Under the pieces are notes generated by a model. The model searched no databases. It saw only the letters and a program-made list of their open reading frames with translations, and was not told the origin of the DNA. A stretch of 64,000 nt of DNA from Parageobacillus thermantarcticus. GTDB lineage: Bacteria > Bacillota > Bacilli > Bacillales > Anoxybacillaceae. A program made the position numbers and the translations under genes. Shown piece after piece: positions 1-8,009 of the stretch. The DNA is taken from NCBI RefSeq assembly GCF_900111865.1, contig NZ_FOJS01000002.1, forward strand, positions 143,298 through 207,297, read 5' to 3'. Positions within the stretch are counted from its first letter, which is position 1. Every line of letters starts with the position of its first letter.

Positions 1-200
1 TAATCTTTGAGCCATTTCAACTCCCGGAACTTCGCCTTCTTGATCAATCGAGCCTGTTTTGCTTTCTGACGGAACGACAGCTCCAACGCCAACACATCAC
101 GCAAAAACTGTTCCTTGGTCTCGTAGGCCACCTCCTCGAATCGATCCGCGATGTACGCCAAATGCAGGGCTTTACAAATCTCTTTTAAATCCATCTTCAT
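1..200 (-). CDS. istB: IS21 helper ATPase IstB, N-terminal part only
   Basis: The minus-strand frame begins ATGAAGATGGATTTA at 200 and runs open to the window edge, about 66 residues. The text (MKMDLKEICKALHLAYIADR and a basic KAKQARLIKKAKFRELKWL-type stretch) matches the N-terminal region of IstB-type AAA+ ATPases, which regulate target choice by the IstA transposase. Its ATG overlaps the istA stop in an ATGA arrangement, the usual translational coupling of the IS21 pair. The Walker motifs would lie outside the window, so the ATPase call rests on context and the N-terminal resemblance. Confidence 0.8.
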   Translation of the reverse strand, partial: MKMDLKEICKALHLAYIADRFEEVAYETKEQFLRDVLALELSFRQKAKQARLIKKAKFRELKWLKD

Positions 201-1702
201 GCCCGGCTTCCCCCTTCCCTTGACGGACAAAGACGTTGATCATACACATGTAAATCGGTTTCATAGTCGACTAAAACGGAAGGGGTATAGGCTTCTTCCC
301 ATTTCGCGGGATACTCCGAACGCTTCGCCTCCATCAACACCCCGATCTCATGGGGCGCCAAATCCCACCGTTGATACTTGTCAAGCCACTGGGTGATCTC
401 ATAGACGGTGTACCGCTCCAGCAGCTTCTGCACCCCTCGAATGCGTGATGCCGTCTGTTTCGGTTGTTCCATGAAGTATTTCCTAATGGCCTCCGGCAAG
501 TAAACTCGAAACCGCGAATACTCCACCACCCGGGGCTTTTGCGCCCATTCCGCCAAAATGTCCTTCCAAGGGAGCTCCCGTCGCTTTTTCGTGTACGGCC
601 TTGGCGCTTCCAGGTACACCTCCCCTTCCTGGGACAAAACCATGAAACGATCCCATTCCTTTTTGACAAGGACACGGTTGGGAACCGGGATCCCATGAAC
701 CACAAACGCCTCCCCATCCACCGTTACTTCCCCGTATTTATTGACATTAGCGTGGTGGAAGGAGAAGATCGGGAGATCTCTCTCCGGCAGGACAAGCAAC
801 TCCTTTTGTTCTTCCTGCCATAATTCCTCAATGGTTCTCCCTTTTTCATAGTGGGGGCGGGCTCGATCTTCGATCATCTTGCGATGCAGCCACTCCGCCA
901 GTTCTTCATCCCCCTCGATCAACGGAGCAGGGACAAAGCAGTGTTGACGAGTATAGTAAACTTTCCGTTCGACATTCCCTTTTTCGTGTCCGCTATACGG
1001 ATTGCACGCCTGTACGTCAAACCGGTAATGAAGCCGGAATCGCTCAAATGCTTCAGTATATTGACGTTCGCCTCCTTTTCGAATCGAAACCACCGCCGCC
1101 GCCAAATTGTCGATGCGCAGTTTTCTCGGGACGCCTCCGGCTTGGCGAAACAGCTGAGTGAGCCCGTAAAGAAAACATTCGCTGTTTTCCGCCGGCAATG
1201 GATACGCATACGCGGCGTTGCTGTACGGAAAGCTCAAAATCAGAATTGATCGGTCTTCCTCTTTTCCCTCCTTCGTCACAACGGACATGGTGCCGAAATC
1301 CACCTGCGCTTCCCCCGGAGGGTGTTCCAGCCTCTCGTAACGCTGTTCCTTCTCCAGCTTAAGCGGAGGTCTTCGTTTTTGAACGTAGGCGCAAACCGTT
1401 CGATAAGACCCTTTAAAGCCATGTTCCTGCTTTAATTGTTCGTACATCTTCTTGCTTGTCCGCCGTTGTTTTCTTGGCAGTTTGGCGTCCTCCTCCAGCC
1501 AGTCATCAATGATTTGACCGTATCCTTCTTCCTCCATCATTCCCCGTTTTCTCTTTATTTTTTGTCTGACCGAAATGTCTCCATCCGCATATTTCTTGAC
1601 TGTTCTCCAGTTAAATCCCGTCCTACGGACAATTTCGGAAAGCGATAACCCTTTCTTTTCACGCAAATGTTTGATATGATGAATTTCAGGCATTGCTAGC
1701 AT
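197..1702 (-). CDS. istA: IS21-family transposase IstA
   Basis: This 501-residue DDE transposase cuts and joins the element ends. An N-terminal helix-turn-helix (LSLSEIVRRTGFNWRTVKKY, about residues 19-38) binds the terminal repeats. The catalytic acids can be read in AQVDFGTM, LRIDNLAA and GHEKGNVERK, in the expected D-D-E order. Two starts are possible, ATG at 1702 and ATG at 1693: the first has a GGAGG ten bases upstream, the second an AAAGGA eight bases upstream. Length is normal for the family and the frame is intact, so the enzyme may be active. Confidence 0.92.
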   Translation of the reverse strand: MLAMPEIHHIKHLREKKGLSLSEIVRRTGFNWRTVKKYADGDISVRQKIKRKRGMMEEEGYGQIIDDWLEEDAKLPRKQRRTSKKMYEQLKQEHGFKGSYRTVCAYVQKRRPPLKLEKEQRYERLEHPPGEAQVDFGTMSVVTKEGKEEDRSILILSFPYSNAAYAYPLPAENSECFLYGLTQLFRQAGGVPRKLRIDNLAAAVVSIRKGGERQYTEAFERFRLHYRFDVQACNPYSGHEKGNVERKVYYTRQHCFVPAPLIEGDEELAEWLHRKMIEDRARPHYEKGRTIEELWQEEQKELLVLPERDLPIFSFHHANVNKYGEVTVDGEAFVVHGIPVPNRVLVKKEWDRFMVLSQEGEVYLEAPRPYTKKRRELPWKDILAEWAQKPRVVEYSRFRVYLPEAIRKYFMEQPKQTASRIRGVQKLLERYTVYEITQWLDKYQRWDLAPHEIGVLMEAKRSEYPAKWEEAYTPSVLVDYETDLHVYDQRLCPSREGGSRA

Positions 1703-1712
1703 CCTTTCTTTA

Positions 1713-1751
1713 CCTCCACTGTTTTGTTCTTCACAACCTTAACAGTAGAGG
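1713..1751 (-). promoter_or_regulatory. Hairpin covering the istA ribosome binding site
   Basis: On the minus strand CCTCTACTGTT (1751-1741) can pair with AACAGTGGAGG (1723-1713), 11 pairs including one G-U, with a 17-base loop. The 3' arm contains the GGAGG upstream of istA. Such a fold would lower translation of transcripts reading in from outside the element. Confidence 0.5.
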
Positions 1752-1875
1752 GAATTTTAGGAGCTGGCAAGCCTTTTTTTATGCCATGAAGCTCTGCACT
1801 TTTTTGTTGCAGAACTCTGTACTTTCATTTTGCACTAAACAAGCTAATCCGTTCTTCCATGCGAGCTGAATGAAC

Positions 1876-2484
1876 TTATCTAGTCCCATCAACAACAAGG
1901 TCTGCTCTTTCGTGTGGTTTGTGTTTTTCAACATAAATATCTTCAGAAATCATCCAATTATTTTCCCACATATCACGAGCTTTTTCTCCGTCTCTTTGCA
2001 AACCTCTCGCAAGCCGTATTTCTCTTGGACAATCAACCCAAATTGTGAAATCATATTTTTCTGATAATTCTTTACGAATGGAGTACACACCTTCTATTAT
2101 CACAATGCCACCAACAGGAACCATACGCCATTCTGCTAAACTGTCAGTTTTCCAATCATATCGTTGATAATACCCCTCTTTATCTTGGCTAATGGGTTCA
2201 AGCACTTGATTTAATACACGTTTCCAATCAAAATCTGCACCGACAGGCTTTTTTGTTGGGTGCGTATTTATAATTTGAGCAGAAGGAAGATAAAAATCAT
2301 CCATATGAACAATCGTTACATTAGAACATTCTTCTTTTAATTTATCAGCTAATGTGCTTTTTCCTGAGCCCCCACAACCATCTATTCCGATTAGAAGCGT
2401 AGATTGTTTTCTGGGAATTTTGTCTATAGACCTTACCAATTGTTCGAAAGTTTTAAATTTACCTTTTTTTGTTATAAAATTCAC
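1876..2484 (-). CDS. Uridine-kinase-like P-loop NTPase
   Basis: A soluble kinase-like protein of about 202 residues. The Walker A motif GIDGCGGSGKST lies near residue 35, followed by HMDDFYLPS, the acceptor/metal region typical of the uridine kinase and phosphoribulokinase-like superfamily, and IIEGVYS near the Walker B position. The end ADLVVDGT is the usual C-terminal signature of these proteins. The start is taken as GTG at 2484 because AAAGGTGGTGA lies just upstream; the longer frame to 2502 has no such site. The substrate is not certain: many bacterial relatives are annotated only as AAA or (d)CTP/uridine kinase-like. It stands alone, convergent to nothing nearby. Confidence 0.75.
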   Translation of the reverse strand: MNFITKKGKFKTFEQLVRSIDKIPRKQSTLLIGIDGCGGSGKSTLADKLKEECSNVTIVHMDDFYLPSAQIINTHPTKKPVGADFDWKRVLNQVLEPISQDKEGYYQRYDWKTDSLAEWRMVPVGGIVIIEGVYSIRKELSEKYDFTIWVDCPREIRLARGLQRDGEKARDMWENNWMISEDIYVEKHKPHERADLVVDGTR

Positions 2485-2782
2485 TAAATCACCACCTTTC
2501 AATCCGCTAAAATATTACGATATTCTATGTTTAAAGCAGGATTACTCGCGTAGCATTACATTAATGTTAATAAATTAGGTAGCAGCAGTAACAAGAACTA
2601 AACTTCCCGCAAAAATATTATTGCTTCATTATGTAACAAATAGCTCTGAACGGAAATTTGGCAAAAATTTTTTGTGTTTGAAGGGCTTCCTACACAAAAT
2701 ACCAATCAAATTTACATCTGGTGCCAGCTTCGGCGGTTGTTTTCACTAAGCAGATCAAAACTTTTATAGTTGTCGTTCCCTA
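2485..2782. other. Intergenic stretch with a possible terminator
   Basis: No gene is supported here. A hairpin at 2669-2699 (TTTTGTGT ... ACACAAAA, with an inner GAAGG/CTTCC pairing) is followed on the minus strand by AAATTTTT and may end transcription of the lipid kinase gene. The rest is AT-rich with no recognisable coding remnant. Confidence 0.4.
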
Positions 2783-3667
2783 TTAAATGATAAGTAATGC
2801 ATCCCTTTGGATCGTTACATTCACCGGAGTTTTCATGAGAAACTCGCCATCGCTTTGTACAATAACAGGAAATTCAGAGATAACTTCTACTTGTTTTCCT
2901 TTGACCATGGTTACACCAGAATGAAAAATATGTTTGCCTTTATACGCCTTTGGAAAAGTGCGTAACAGATCCCATTTTGTCATGCTGTGTACGATACAAA
3001 TGTCGAAAAGTCCATCATTATAACAAGCATCTGGACATATTCGAATACCTCCGCCATAATTGGGAATATTAGCAATAGCAATTAACCATACATTAAAAAA
3101 AACTAGATTCTCCCCATCAACCTTTAATTGAATGTTGACAGGGCGATATTTTAATAAAACATGCAAGAAACTAAGCCCATAGGAAAGACCGCCTAATCTA
3201 ATGAAATTCAACCATTTTTTATATTTGGAGGCATTATTTACCTCGGCCACTTTACCATCAAAACCGATCCCCGCTACAGTGACGCAATATTCTTCGCCAA
3301 TTCTTCCAATATCGATTTTTCTTTGCTTTCCCATTAAAATACGTTCTAGTGCTTTTTTATAATCCATTGGTATATCAAGAGCTCTTGCAAAATCATTTCC
3401 CGATCCTGCAGGAATAACACCTAAAGGTATATTCGAACCGATTAACCCGTTAGCAACATCATGAACTGTACCATCTCCACCTACGGCGACAATTGCATAA
3501 CATTTTTCAGAAGACAGCTCCTTAGCGATTTCCACTGCATGTTTTGGACGTTCGGTAAAACGGACTTGATAATTTACCCGTTTCTCTTGAAGCAACTTCT
3601 CAACTTTTTTCCAAACTTTTAGTCCTTTTCCGTTTCCCGAGATTTTATTGACGATAAAATAATACAT
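2783..3667 (-). CDS. Diacylglycerol/lipid kinase (DagK/YegS family)
   Basis: A 294-residue member of the diacylglycerol kinase catalytic family, which phosphorylates lipid alcohols at the cytoplasmic membrane face. The catalytic core motif VGGDGTVHDVANGL lies near residue 61, followed by GVIPAGSGNDFARAL. The C-terminal half has the beta-rich YegS/DagK fold pattern (GIGFDGKVAEVN, NIPNYGGGIRICPDA). It resembles the YtlR group of Bacillus. The start is ATG at 3667, preceded by AAGGAAAG; the longer frame to 3763 lacks a site. Upstream on the same strand is a truncated acyltransferase, so the pair may once have acted together in phospholipid metabolism. Confidence 0.87.
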   Translation of the reverse strand: MYYFIVNKISGNGKGLKVWKKVEKLLQEKRVNYQVRFTERPKHAVEIAKELSSEKCYAIVAVGGDGTVHDVANGLIGSNIPLGVIPAGSGNDFARALDIPMDYKKALERILMGKQRKIDIGRIGEEYCVTVAGIGFDGKVAEVNNASKYKKWLNFIRLGGLSYGLSFLHVLLKYRPVNIQLKVDGENLVFFNVWLIAIANIPNYGGGIRICPDACYNDGLFDICIVHSMTKWDLLRTFPKAYKGKHIFHSGVTMVKGKQVEVISEFPVIVQSDGEFLMKTPVNVTIQRDALLII

Positions 3668-3776
3668 AAACAGATCTTTCCTTTTTATTAGAAATCGCAA
3701 CAATTTCGCAGGACATGCGAAAATCGGTTTATGGTGCCATTCCATAACTAGGATTGTTTTCATTCATTTTACCATT

Positions 3777-4031
3777 TCACCATCTATTTTTTAATAACAA
3801 TTTTTGAAAAAACCAATTGGCAATACGTCGCTGAAACAGTTCCTTCTTCGCTAAAAAATGAATTTTTCGGTTAAAGATACTGAAAAGAATAACAGGATCA
3901 TAATTGCTTGTATGGTTTGCTGCTACAATGACTGGACCAGTTTTAGGGAAATTTTTGATGCCAATTACTTCAATTCGAAAAATGAAACATAAGATTATTT
4001 TGGAAATCCATTTCATGCTTGTATAGAACAT
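3777..4031 (-). pseudogene. Truncated 1-acyl-glycerol-3-phosphate acyltransferase (PlsC-like)
   Basis: Only 84 residues remain. The N-terminal membrane segment (MKWISKIILCFIFRI) and the acyltransferase block I motif NHTSNYDP (the HX4D catalytic motif) are clear, and FLAKKELFQ follows in the expected place. Family members run to about 190-240 residues and carry further motifs such as FPEGTRS; these are absent, and the frame stops soon after. About 110 bp of non-coding sequence separates it from the lipid kinase start. It is best read as a decayed gene that kept the block I motif but lost the substrate-binding half. Confidence 0.75.
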
Positions 4032-4154
4032 GCTTCTTCACCCATTACCATAAGAAAAACGTTGTTTAAATTTGCTATTATGTATAATTTGCTGCTCCAA
4101 AGTACACATTATACTTACTAACCAAAATATTCTATACCAGGGGGTGATGTAACA

Positions 4155-5381
4155 ATGAATTCCATTCAATTTGAATACAGCGTGCCTCGGTATGCCTTAA
4201 GTAAAATAATGGGTAAAGTTTCAAAGTCTTTTTATTGGAACTCCAAATTATCCTGCGTTCGATTACGCCGTGTTGAAGTACCCAAACTTCCAAACGATGA
4301 ATGGGTAAAAGTAAAGGTAAAGTACGGAGGAATCTGTGGAAGTGACTTAAATCTCATCCTTTTAAAGGATAGTCCAGTCACTTCTCCGTTTGCGTCTTTT
4401 CCATTTACGATTGGACATGAAGTGGTAGGAACGATTGAAGAAGTTGGTGCAAAGGTGGAAAACATGAATGTCGGAGACCGTGTAGTCATTGACCCAATAT
4501 TATCATGTATAACAAGAGGAATTGCAGACCCTTGTCCTAATTGCCGGCGCGGTGATTACAACCTTTGCCATTTTATGGTCGAGGGAGAAATTTCGCCGGG
4601 GTTGTTAATAGGCACTTGCCGTGATACCGGCGGAAGCTGGGGATCTTATCTTGTTGCACATAAAAGCCAAGTATTAAAGCTTCCTGATAATGTAAATGAT
4701 TTAAACGGAGTGCTGGTAGAACCTTTTAGCTGTGCCCTGCATGCTGTTTTGCGAAATCCTCCGAAAAAGGGTGATACGGTACTTGTCATTGGAGCCGGTA
4801 CAATAGGGATTTGCGTTGTCGCCGCGATTAGAGCGCTTGAATTTCCCTGCCGAATTGTGGTGTTGGCAAAACATGGCTTTCAAGCACAGCTTGCTTCCCA
4901 CTATGGTGCAGATGAAATTATTTATCTTACAAAAAATAAAAATTATATTTACGAAACGGCCAAATCTCTTCATGCAAGCGTGTTAGAGCCGTTCTTTGGC
5001 GATCCGGTTGTACAAGGCGGAGCCGATCTTATTTTTGAATGCGTCGGCAGTAAGCAAAGCATAAACGATGCACTCCGTTTTGCTAGAAATGGAGGAAAAG
5101 TTGTTCTATTGGGATTGGCAGGGATCATGGACGGCGTCGACTGGACGGCCGTTTGGCTTAATGAGCTGGATATTAAAGGAAGCTTTGCATACAGTACGGA
5201 AGAATATAAAGGAAAGAAGATGCGGACGTTACAAATTGCCATTGAATTAATGAGCGATGAAAAGGTGGATTTATCGCCATTAGTAACACATCGTTTTCCT
5301 TTGGAAAATTACCGTGATGCCTTGCAAACCGTTATTAACAAAGGAAAAGGTCCCATCATGAAAGTAGTATTCGAACCTTAA
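4155..5381 (+). CDS. Zinc-dependent medium-chain alcohol dehydrogenase
   Basis: A 408-residue member of the zinc MDR family, which oxidises alcohols or polyols with NAD(P). Catalytic zinc residues are in GGICGSDLN and GHEVVGTIEEVG; a structural zinc lobe is suggested by DPCPNCRRGDYNLCHF. The Rossmann motif VIGAGTIGICVVAA follows near residue 218. The start has GGGGGTGATG upstream. An insertion in the zinc lobe (ILSCITRGIADP) makes it longer than standard sorbitol or threonine dehydrogenases. It is followed 42 bp later by a class II aldolase-like gene, suggesting a small sugar or polyol pathway, now probably inactive because that partner is interrupted. The substrate is unknown. Confidence 0.88.
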   Translation: MNSIQFEYSVPRYALSKIMGKVSKSFYWNSKLSCVRLRRVEVPKLPNDEWVKVKVKYGGICGSDLNLILLKDSPVTSPFASFPFTIGHEVVGTIEEVGAKVENMNVGDRVVIDPILSCITRGIADPCPNCRRGDYNLCHFMVEGEISPGLLIGTCRDTGGSWGSYLVAHKSQVLKLPDNVNDLNGVLVEPFSCALHAVLRNPPKKGDTVLVIGAGTIGICVVAAIRALEFPCRIVVLAKHGFQAQLASHYGADEIIYLTKNKNYIYETAKSLHASVLEPFFGDPVVQGGADLIFECVGSKQSINDALRFARNGGKVVLLGLAGIMDGVDWTAVWLNELDIKGSFAYSTEEYKGKKMRTLQIAIELMSDEKVDLSPLVTHRFPLENYRDALQTVINKGKGPIMKVVFEP

Positions 5382-5423
5382 ATCCTTTTTTAATACAAAA
5401 ACATTAGTTCGGAGGGGAAGATC

Positions 5424-6515
5424 GTGAGAATTTTCACCATTAGCGGAAACAAGCAAACGCCTTTTTTAAGTTGGCTTGCAGAAGGAATAAAAGAGGAGTT
5501 TTTGTCAAGAGGTTATACGTTTTATGACGTTTCGGAAGAAAATATTAAACTTGTTTTCCATTTTATTGATCCTGAAAAGCCGCGGCCTTACCGGAGGCAG
5601 GCTCAAGCAACGTTTGTCGTTTCCGTGATGGAAACATCGGAAAAATCGGAAAACATCCACAAATCAGCCTATCCATATTTAATCAGGTCTTTAGCCGATC
5701 ATTTGATGTATATCTTACATAATGAGGATGGAACGACGGATATTTATTTTCTTACACCTGAACAAGGGTTTTACAAATTGACGTATCGAAAAGGAGAAGA
5801 AGAAACATTTTTCAAACGTATTTATGAAAGATTAGAACCGCTTGCGGCTTCGCAGCTAGTGATTGACAATGATTTTTATGATGACCTTCCAGAAGAATTA
5901 TGGAACGGTGATGAGATTACGAAATCATTAAGCGAATCTGGAAAAAAGCTTGACCGTATGAATTTGCTCCCTGCTCCATTTCCCTTGGAAGAATATCTTA
6001 CACCTCGCGATATGCGTCATCTAAAAAAACTTTACGGAATAGGAGGACTAAGCTATGGAAACCTCAGTGCGAGACGGGACAGCGAAAGCTTTTGGATGAG
6101 TGCAAGCGGAATTAACAAAGCAAATATGAAAACGGTTGGCGAAGATTTCCTTTTAATAAAGGGGTATGATTCTGATAAAAATGCCATGAAAGTAAGCGTT
6201 CCCCCAAATATAACACCAAAAAGGGCATCTGTTGACGCGATTGAACACTGGATGATTTATCAAGAACACCCGGAGGTAGGAGCGATTGTACATGTTCATG
6301 CTTAGATGGATGGCGTAAGAGCTACAGAGATTAATTATCCATGCGGAACGATTGAACTTGCAAAAACAGTAGCTGAACTTGTCAGAAATTCGGAGGATCC
6401 TTCTAGAGCGATTATTGGGCTTAAAAACCATGGTTTAACGATCACTGGTACGGATTTAGACGACATCTTTGCACGTATCGAAGGCAAAATTATTCCTCAA
6501 GTACCAATGTCTTAA
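5424..6515 (+). pseudogene. Class II aldolase/adducin-family protein interrupted by an in-frame TAG
   Basis: Two blocks in the same frame, 5424-6305 and 6306-6515, together make a 363-codon class II aldolase-like protein. The first 170 or so residues are an N-terminal domain I do not recognise. The aldolase domain follows with GGLSYGNLSAR, then the zinc-binding HVHA. Directly after HVHA comes TAG (6303-6305), then MDGVRATEINYPCGTIELA and the third-histidine region KNHGLTITG. The natural residue at the stop is plausibly tryptophan or glutamine (one base change). Start at 5424 is preceded by CGGAGGGGAAGATC. Either a recent nonsense mutation or an amber readthrough product would explain the picture; mutation is simpler. 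Confidence 0.8.
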
Positions 6516-6643
6516 CCCATTCGTTTCTTAAGATGACGAGAAGAGAAAAAACGGTAAACATCATCTGCAAGCGAAATCATTACGACCGATTTGGGCATTT
6601 GCTTAAAGGCTTGTTTGCGATCGTGCTGAGAGAAATTTTATTA
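6516..6643. other. Unrecognised stretch between the aldolase and an IS end
   Basis: This 128 bp is not the missing end of the binding-protein gene found on the other side of the IS in any frame I could read. It contains an open minus-strand fragment (QHDRKQAFKQMPKSVVMISL) with no recognised family. The absence of matching flanks suggests DNA was lost next to the insertion. Confidence 0.3.
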
Positions 6644-7888
6644 CTGTAGATGAGCAATTTTCATAACAATAATTACTATACAAAAAGAGACAAACAGGGT
6701 ACCCCTTATGCCACATGGAGCTGTTTTTTTGACAACATCAATGGGAATATCTTGCTTCGCTGCATGGTAAATGAACTCGACGAGACGATGCCCTTTCTTC
6801 GTTCGGAGAAGGTCAAGCCCAGTAGAGAAATCCCGGTTGGACTCGACCATACTGTACACATAAGCGAGTTGCACCAAGATCCAATACCGTTTCACCACCC
6901 GACGTTGACGAACGCAGTACCCATCGAGCTTCAGCTGGTCTTTCGCTTGTCGAAAAAAGCATTCGATCGACCAACGCTGGGCATAGTAGCGCAAGATCTC
7001 TTCATCGCTTAGCTCCCGGTCGGTGCTCAAGACGCAGTGAAGATGTTCGGGTGTCATCGGCTGATCGGCTTTCCAAGCCAACAACACAACGGCATCATCG
7101 AGACCTTTCAGCGCTCCCTCGTAGCGATACACGCGATAACGCTCTTCTCCCACCGTGACGAGGTGAGTGTCTTTCGGTTCGATGTAGCGGGCAAACTCCC
7201 TCACCTGAACCGCAATGCCTTTTGGATAAAGAAGCCGATTGGCCTTGAGCATTGCGATTACGTGGAATCCCTTTTTCAGACAAGCTTCCACGAGCGTTTG
7301 CGATGGATACCAAGAGTCCATCAGCACATAAACAGGACGGTGTACATCCAAAGAAGAAAGCATCTCGATCGCGAGTTCCCCCTTGCTTTTCCCAGCCGCC
7401 TTGTCGTAGAGGCGGAACGCAAAGGGAAAAGCCTGGGTCATCGTATGAACCATGAGCCAAACAAGAGAATGTCCCCAGATCGACTTTTTCTCTGTGTGAG
7501 AATAGTGCCAATCACACCCTTGAATGGCGTGCGTTGCCTGTGACGAAGGCTTGGTTTTTTGGCAAATCGTATCATCGATCGAAACAAAAAGGGGTTGATT
7601 CTCCTGTTTGGCGATCCGTTCGACACGACGAAGCATCCACTGCTGAAGTTTGCGAAGCAGCGTCTCTTCATCCCAAGGGCTTTTCGTGAAAAAATGGCTG
7701 AGTGTCGTGCGGTGGTTCGGATGAAAGCTCCAATGATGAAGATCGGTCAACGTTCCAGAAAATCCTTTCGTGATCATCGCATCCACGATATGAACGAGAT
7801 GCTTCATGACAGGTTTTGAAAAATAAAGTGCCAACCCCAACATCGTGAAAAACTTGTGGATTCCTTGATGATGTGCTAATCTATTCAT
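6641..7888 (-). CDS. DDE transposase of the IS4/IS701-like element
   Basis: A 415-residue transposase with the acidic triad readable in FVSIDDTICQ, VLMDSWYPS and QRWSIECFFRQAKDQLKLDGY, the last being the YREK-like glutamate block. The start ATG at 7888 follows AAGGAGG in a hairpin stem. The frame has no stop of its own: the last codon, CAG, is the outermost triplet of the inverted repeat (6646-6644), and the TAA at 6643-6641 is host DNA. The protein end therefore depends on the insertion site. The frame is otherwise intact. Confidence 0.88.
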   Translation of the reverse strand: MNRLAHHQGIHKFFTMLGLALYFSKPVMKHLVHIVDAMITKGFSGTLTDLHHWSFHPNHRTTLSHFFTKSPWDEETLLRKLQQWMLRRVERIAKQENQPLFVSIDDTICQKTKPSSQATHAIQGCDWHYSHTEKKSIWGHSLVWLMVHTMTQAFPFAFRLYDKAAGKSKGELAIEMLSSLDVHRPVYVLMDSWYPSQTLVEACLKKGFHVIAMLKANRLLYPKGIAVQVREFARYIEPKDTHLVTVGEERYRVYRYEGALKGLDDAVVLLAWKADQPMTPEHLHCVLSTDRELSDEEILRYYAQRWSIECFFRQAKDQLKLDGYCVRQRRVVKRYWILVQLAYVYSMVESNRDFSTGLDLLRTKKGHRLVEFIYHAAKQDIPIDVVKKTAPCGIRGTLFVSFCIVIIVMKIAHLQ

Positions 7889-8009
7889 GAGACATGAACC
7901 TCCTTGTGTGAATGGTTTGTTGGCACATCTATTCTAACCAAGGAATCGGGTTCATGTCTCCTTTTTTGTTTCGATGTAAATTTATGTTAGTGATTTTGCT
8001 CATCTACAG
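6644..8009 (-). mobile_element. IS4/IS701-like insertion sequence, apparently intact
   Basis: The ends carry perfect 14-bp inverted repeats, CTGTAGATGAGCAA at 6644-6657 and TTGCTCATCTACAG at 7996-8009, around a single transposase gene, total 1366 bp. No exact target duplication is visible: flanks are ATTTTATTA on the left and ATTTTTATTG on the right. The insertion truncates the sugar-binding lipoprotein gene at 8004-9092. Confidence 0.85.
7889..7960 (-). promoter_or_regulatory. Long hairpin sequestering the IS transposase ribosome binding site
   Basis: GAGACATGAACC (7889-7900) pairs perfectly with GGTTCATGTCTC (7949-7960), extended by TCCTTG (7901-7906) with CAAGGA (7939-7944) across a four-base bulge. 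The AAGGAGG ribosome binding site lies inside the paired arm and the ATG directly follows it. Read-through transcripts would therefore be poorly translated. Confidence 0.7.

Larger units (their letters stand above)
1..1834 (-). mobile_element. IS21-family insertion sequence, partial (left part outside the window)
   Basis: The element carries istA followed by istB on the minus strand, the standard IS21 order. The end at 1834 reads TTTTGCA, which gives the terminal 5'-TG...CA-3' dinucleotides typical of the family. Just inside it lie two related short repeats, AGTACAGAGTTC and AGTGCAGAGCTTC on the minus strand, like the multiple transposase-binding sites in IS21 ends. The other end lies beyond base 1. 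It sits about 40 bp downstream of the kinase-like gene and does not appear to break it. IS5376 of G. stearothermophilus is a known relative type; identity was not tested. Confidence 0.8.

Noticed and set aside
6644-8009. Exact target-site duplication around the IS701-like element
   Set aside because: Flanks ATTTTATTA and ATTTTTATTG are similar but not identical and both are AT-rich; treated as chance.
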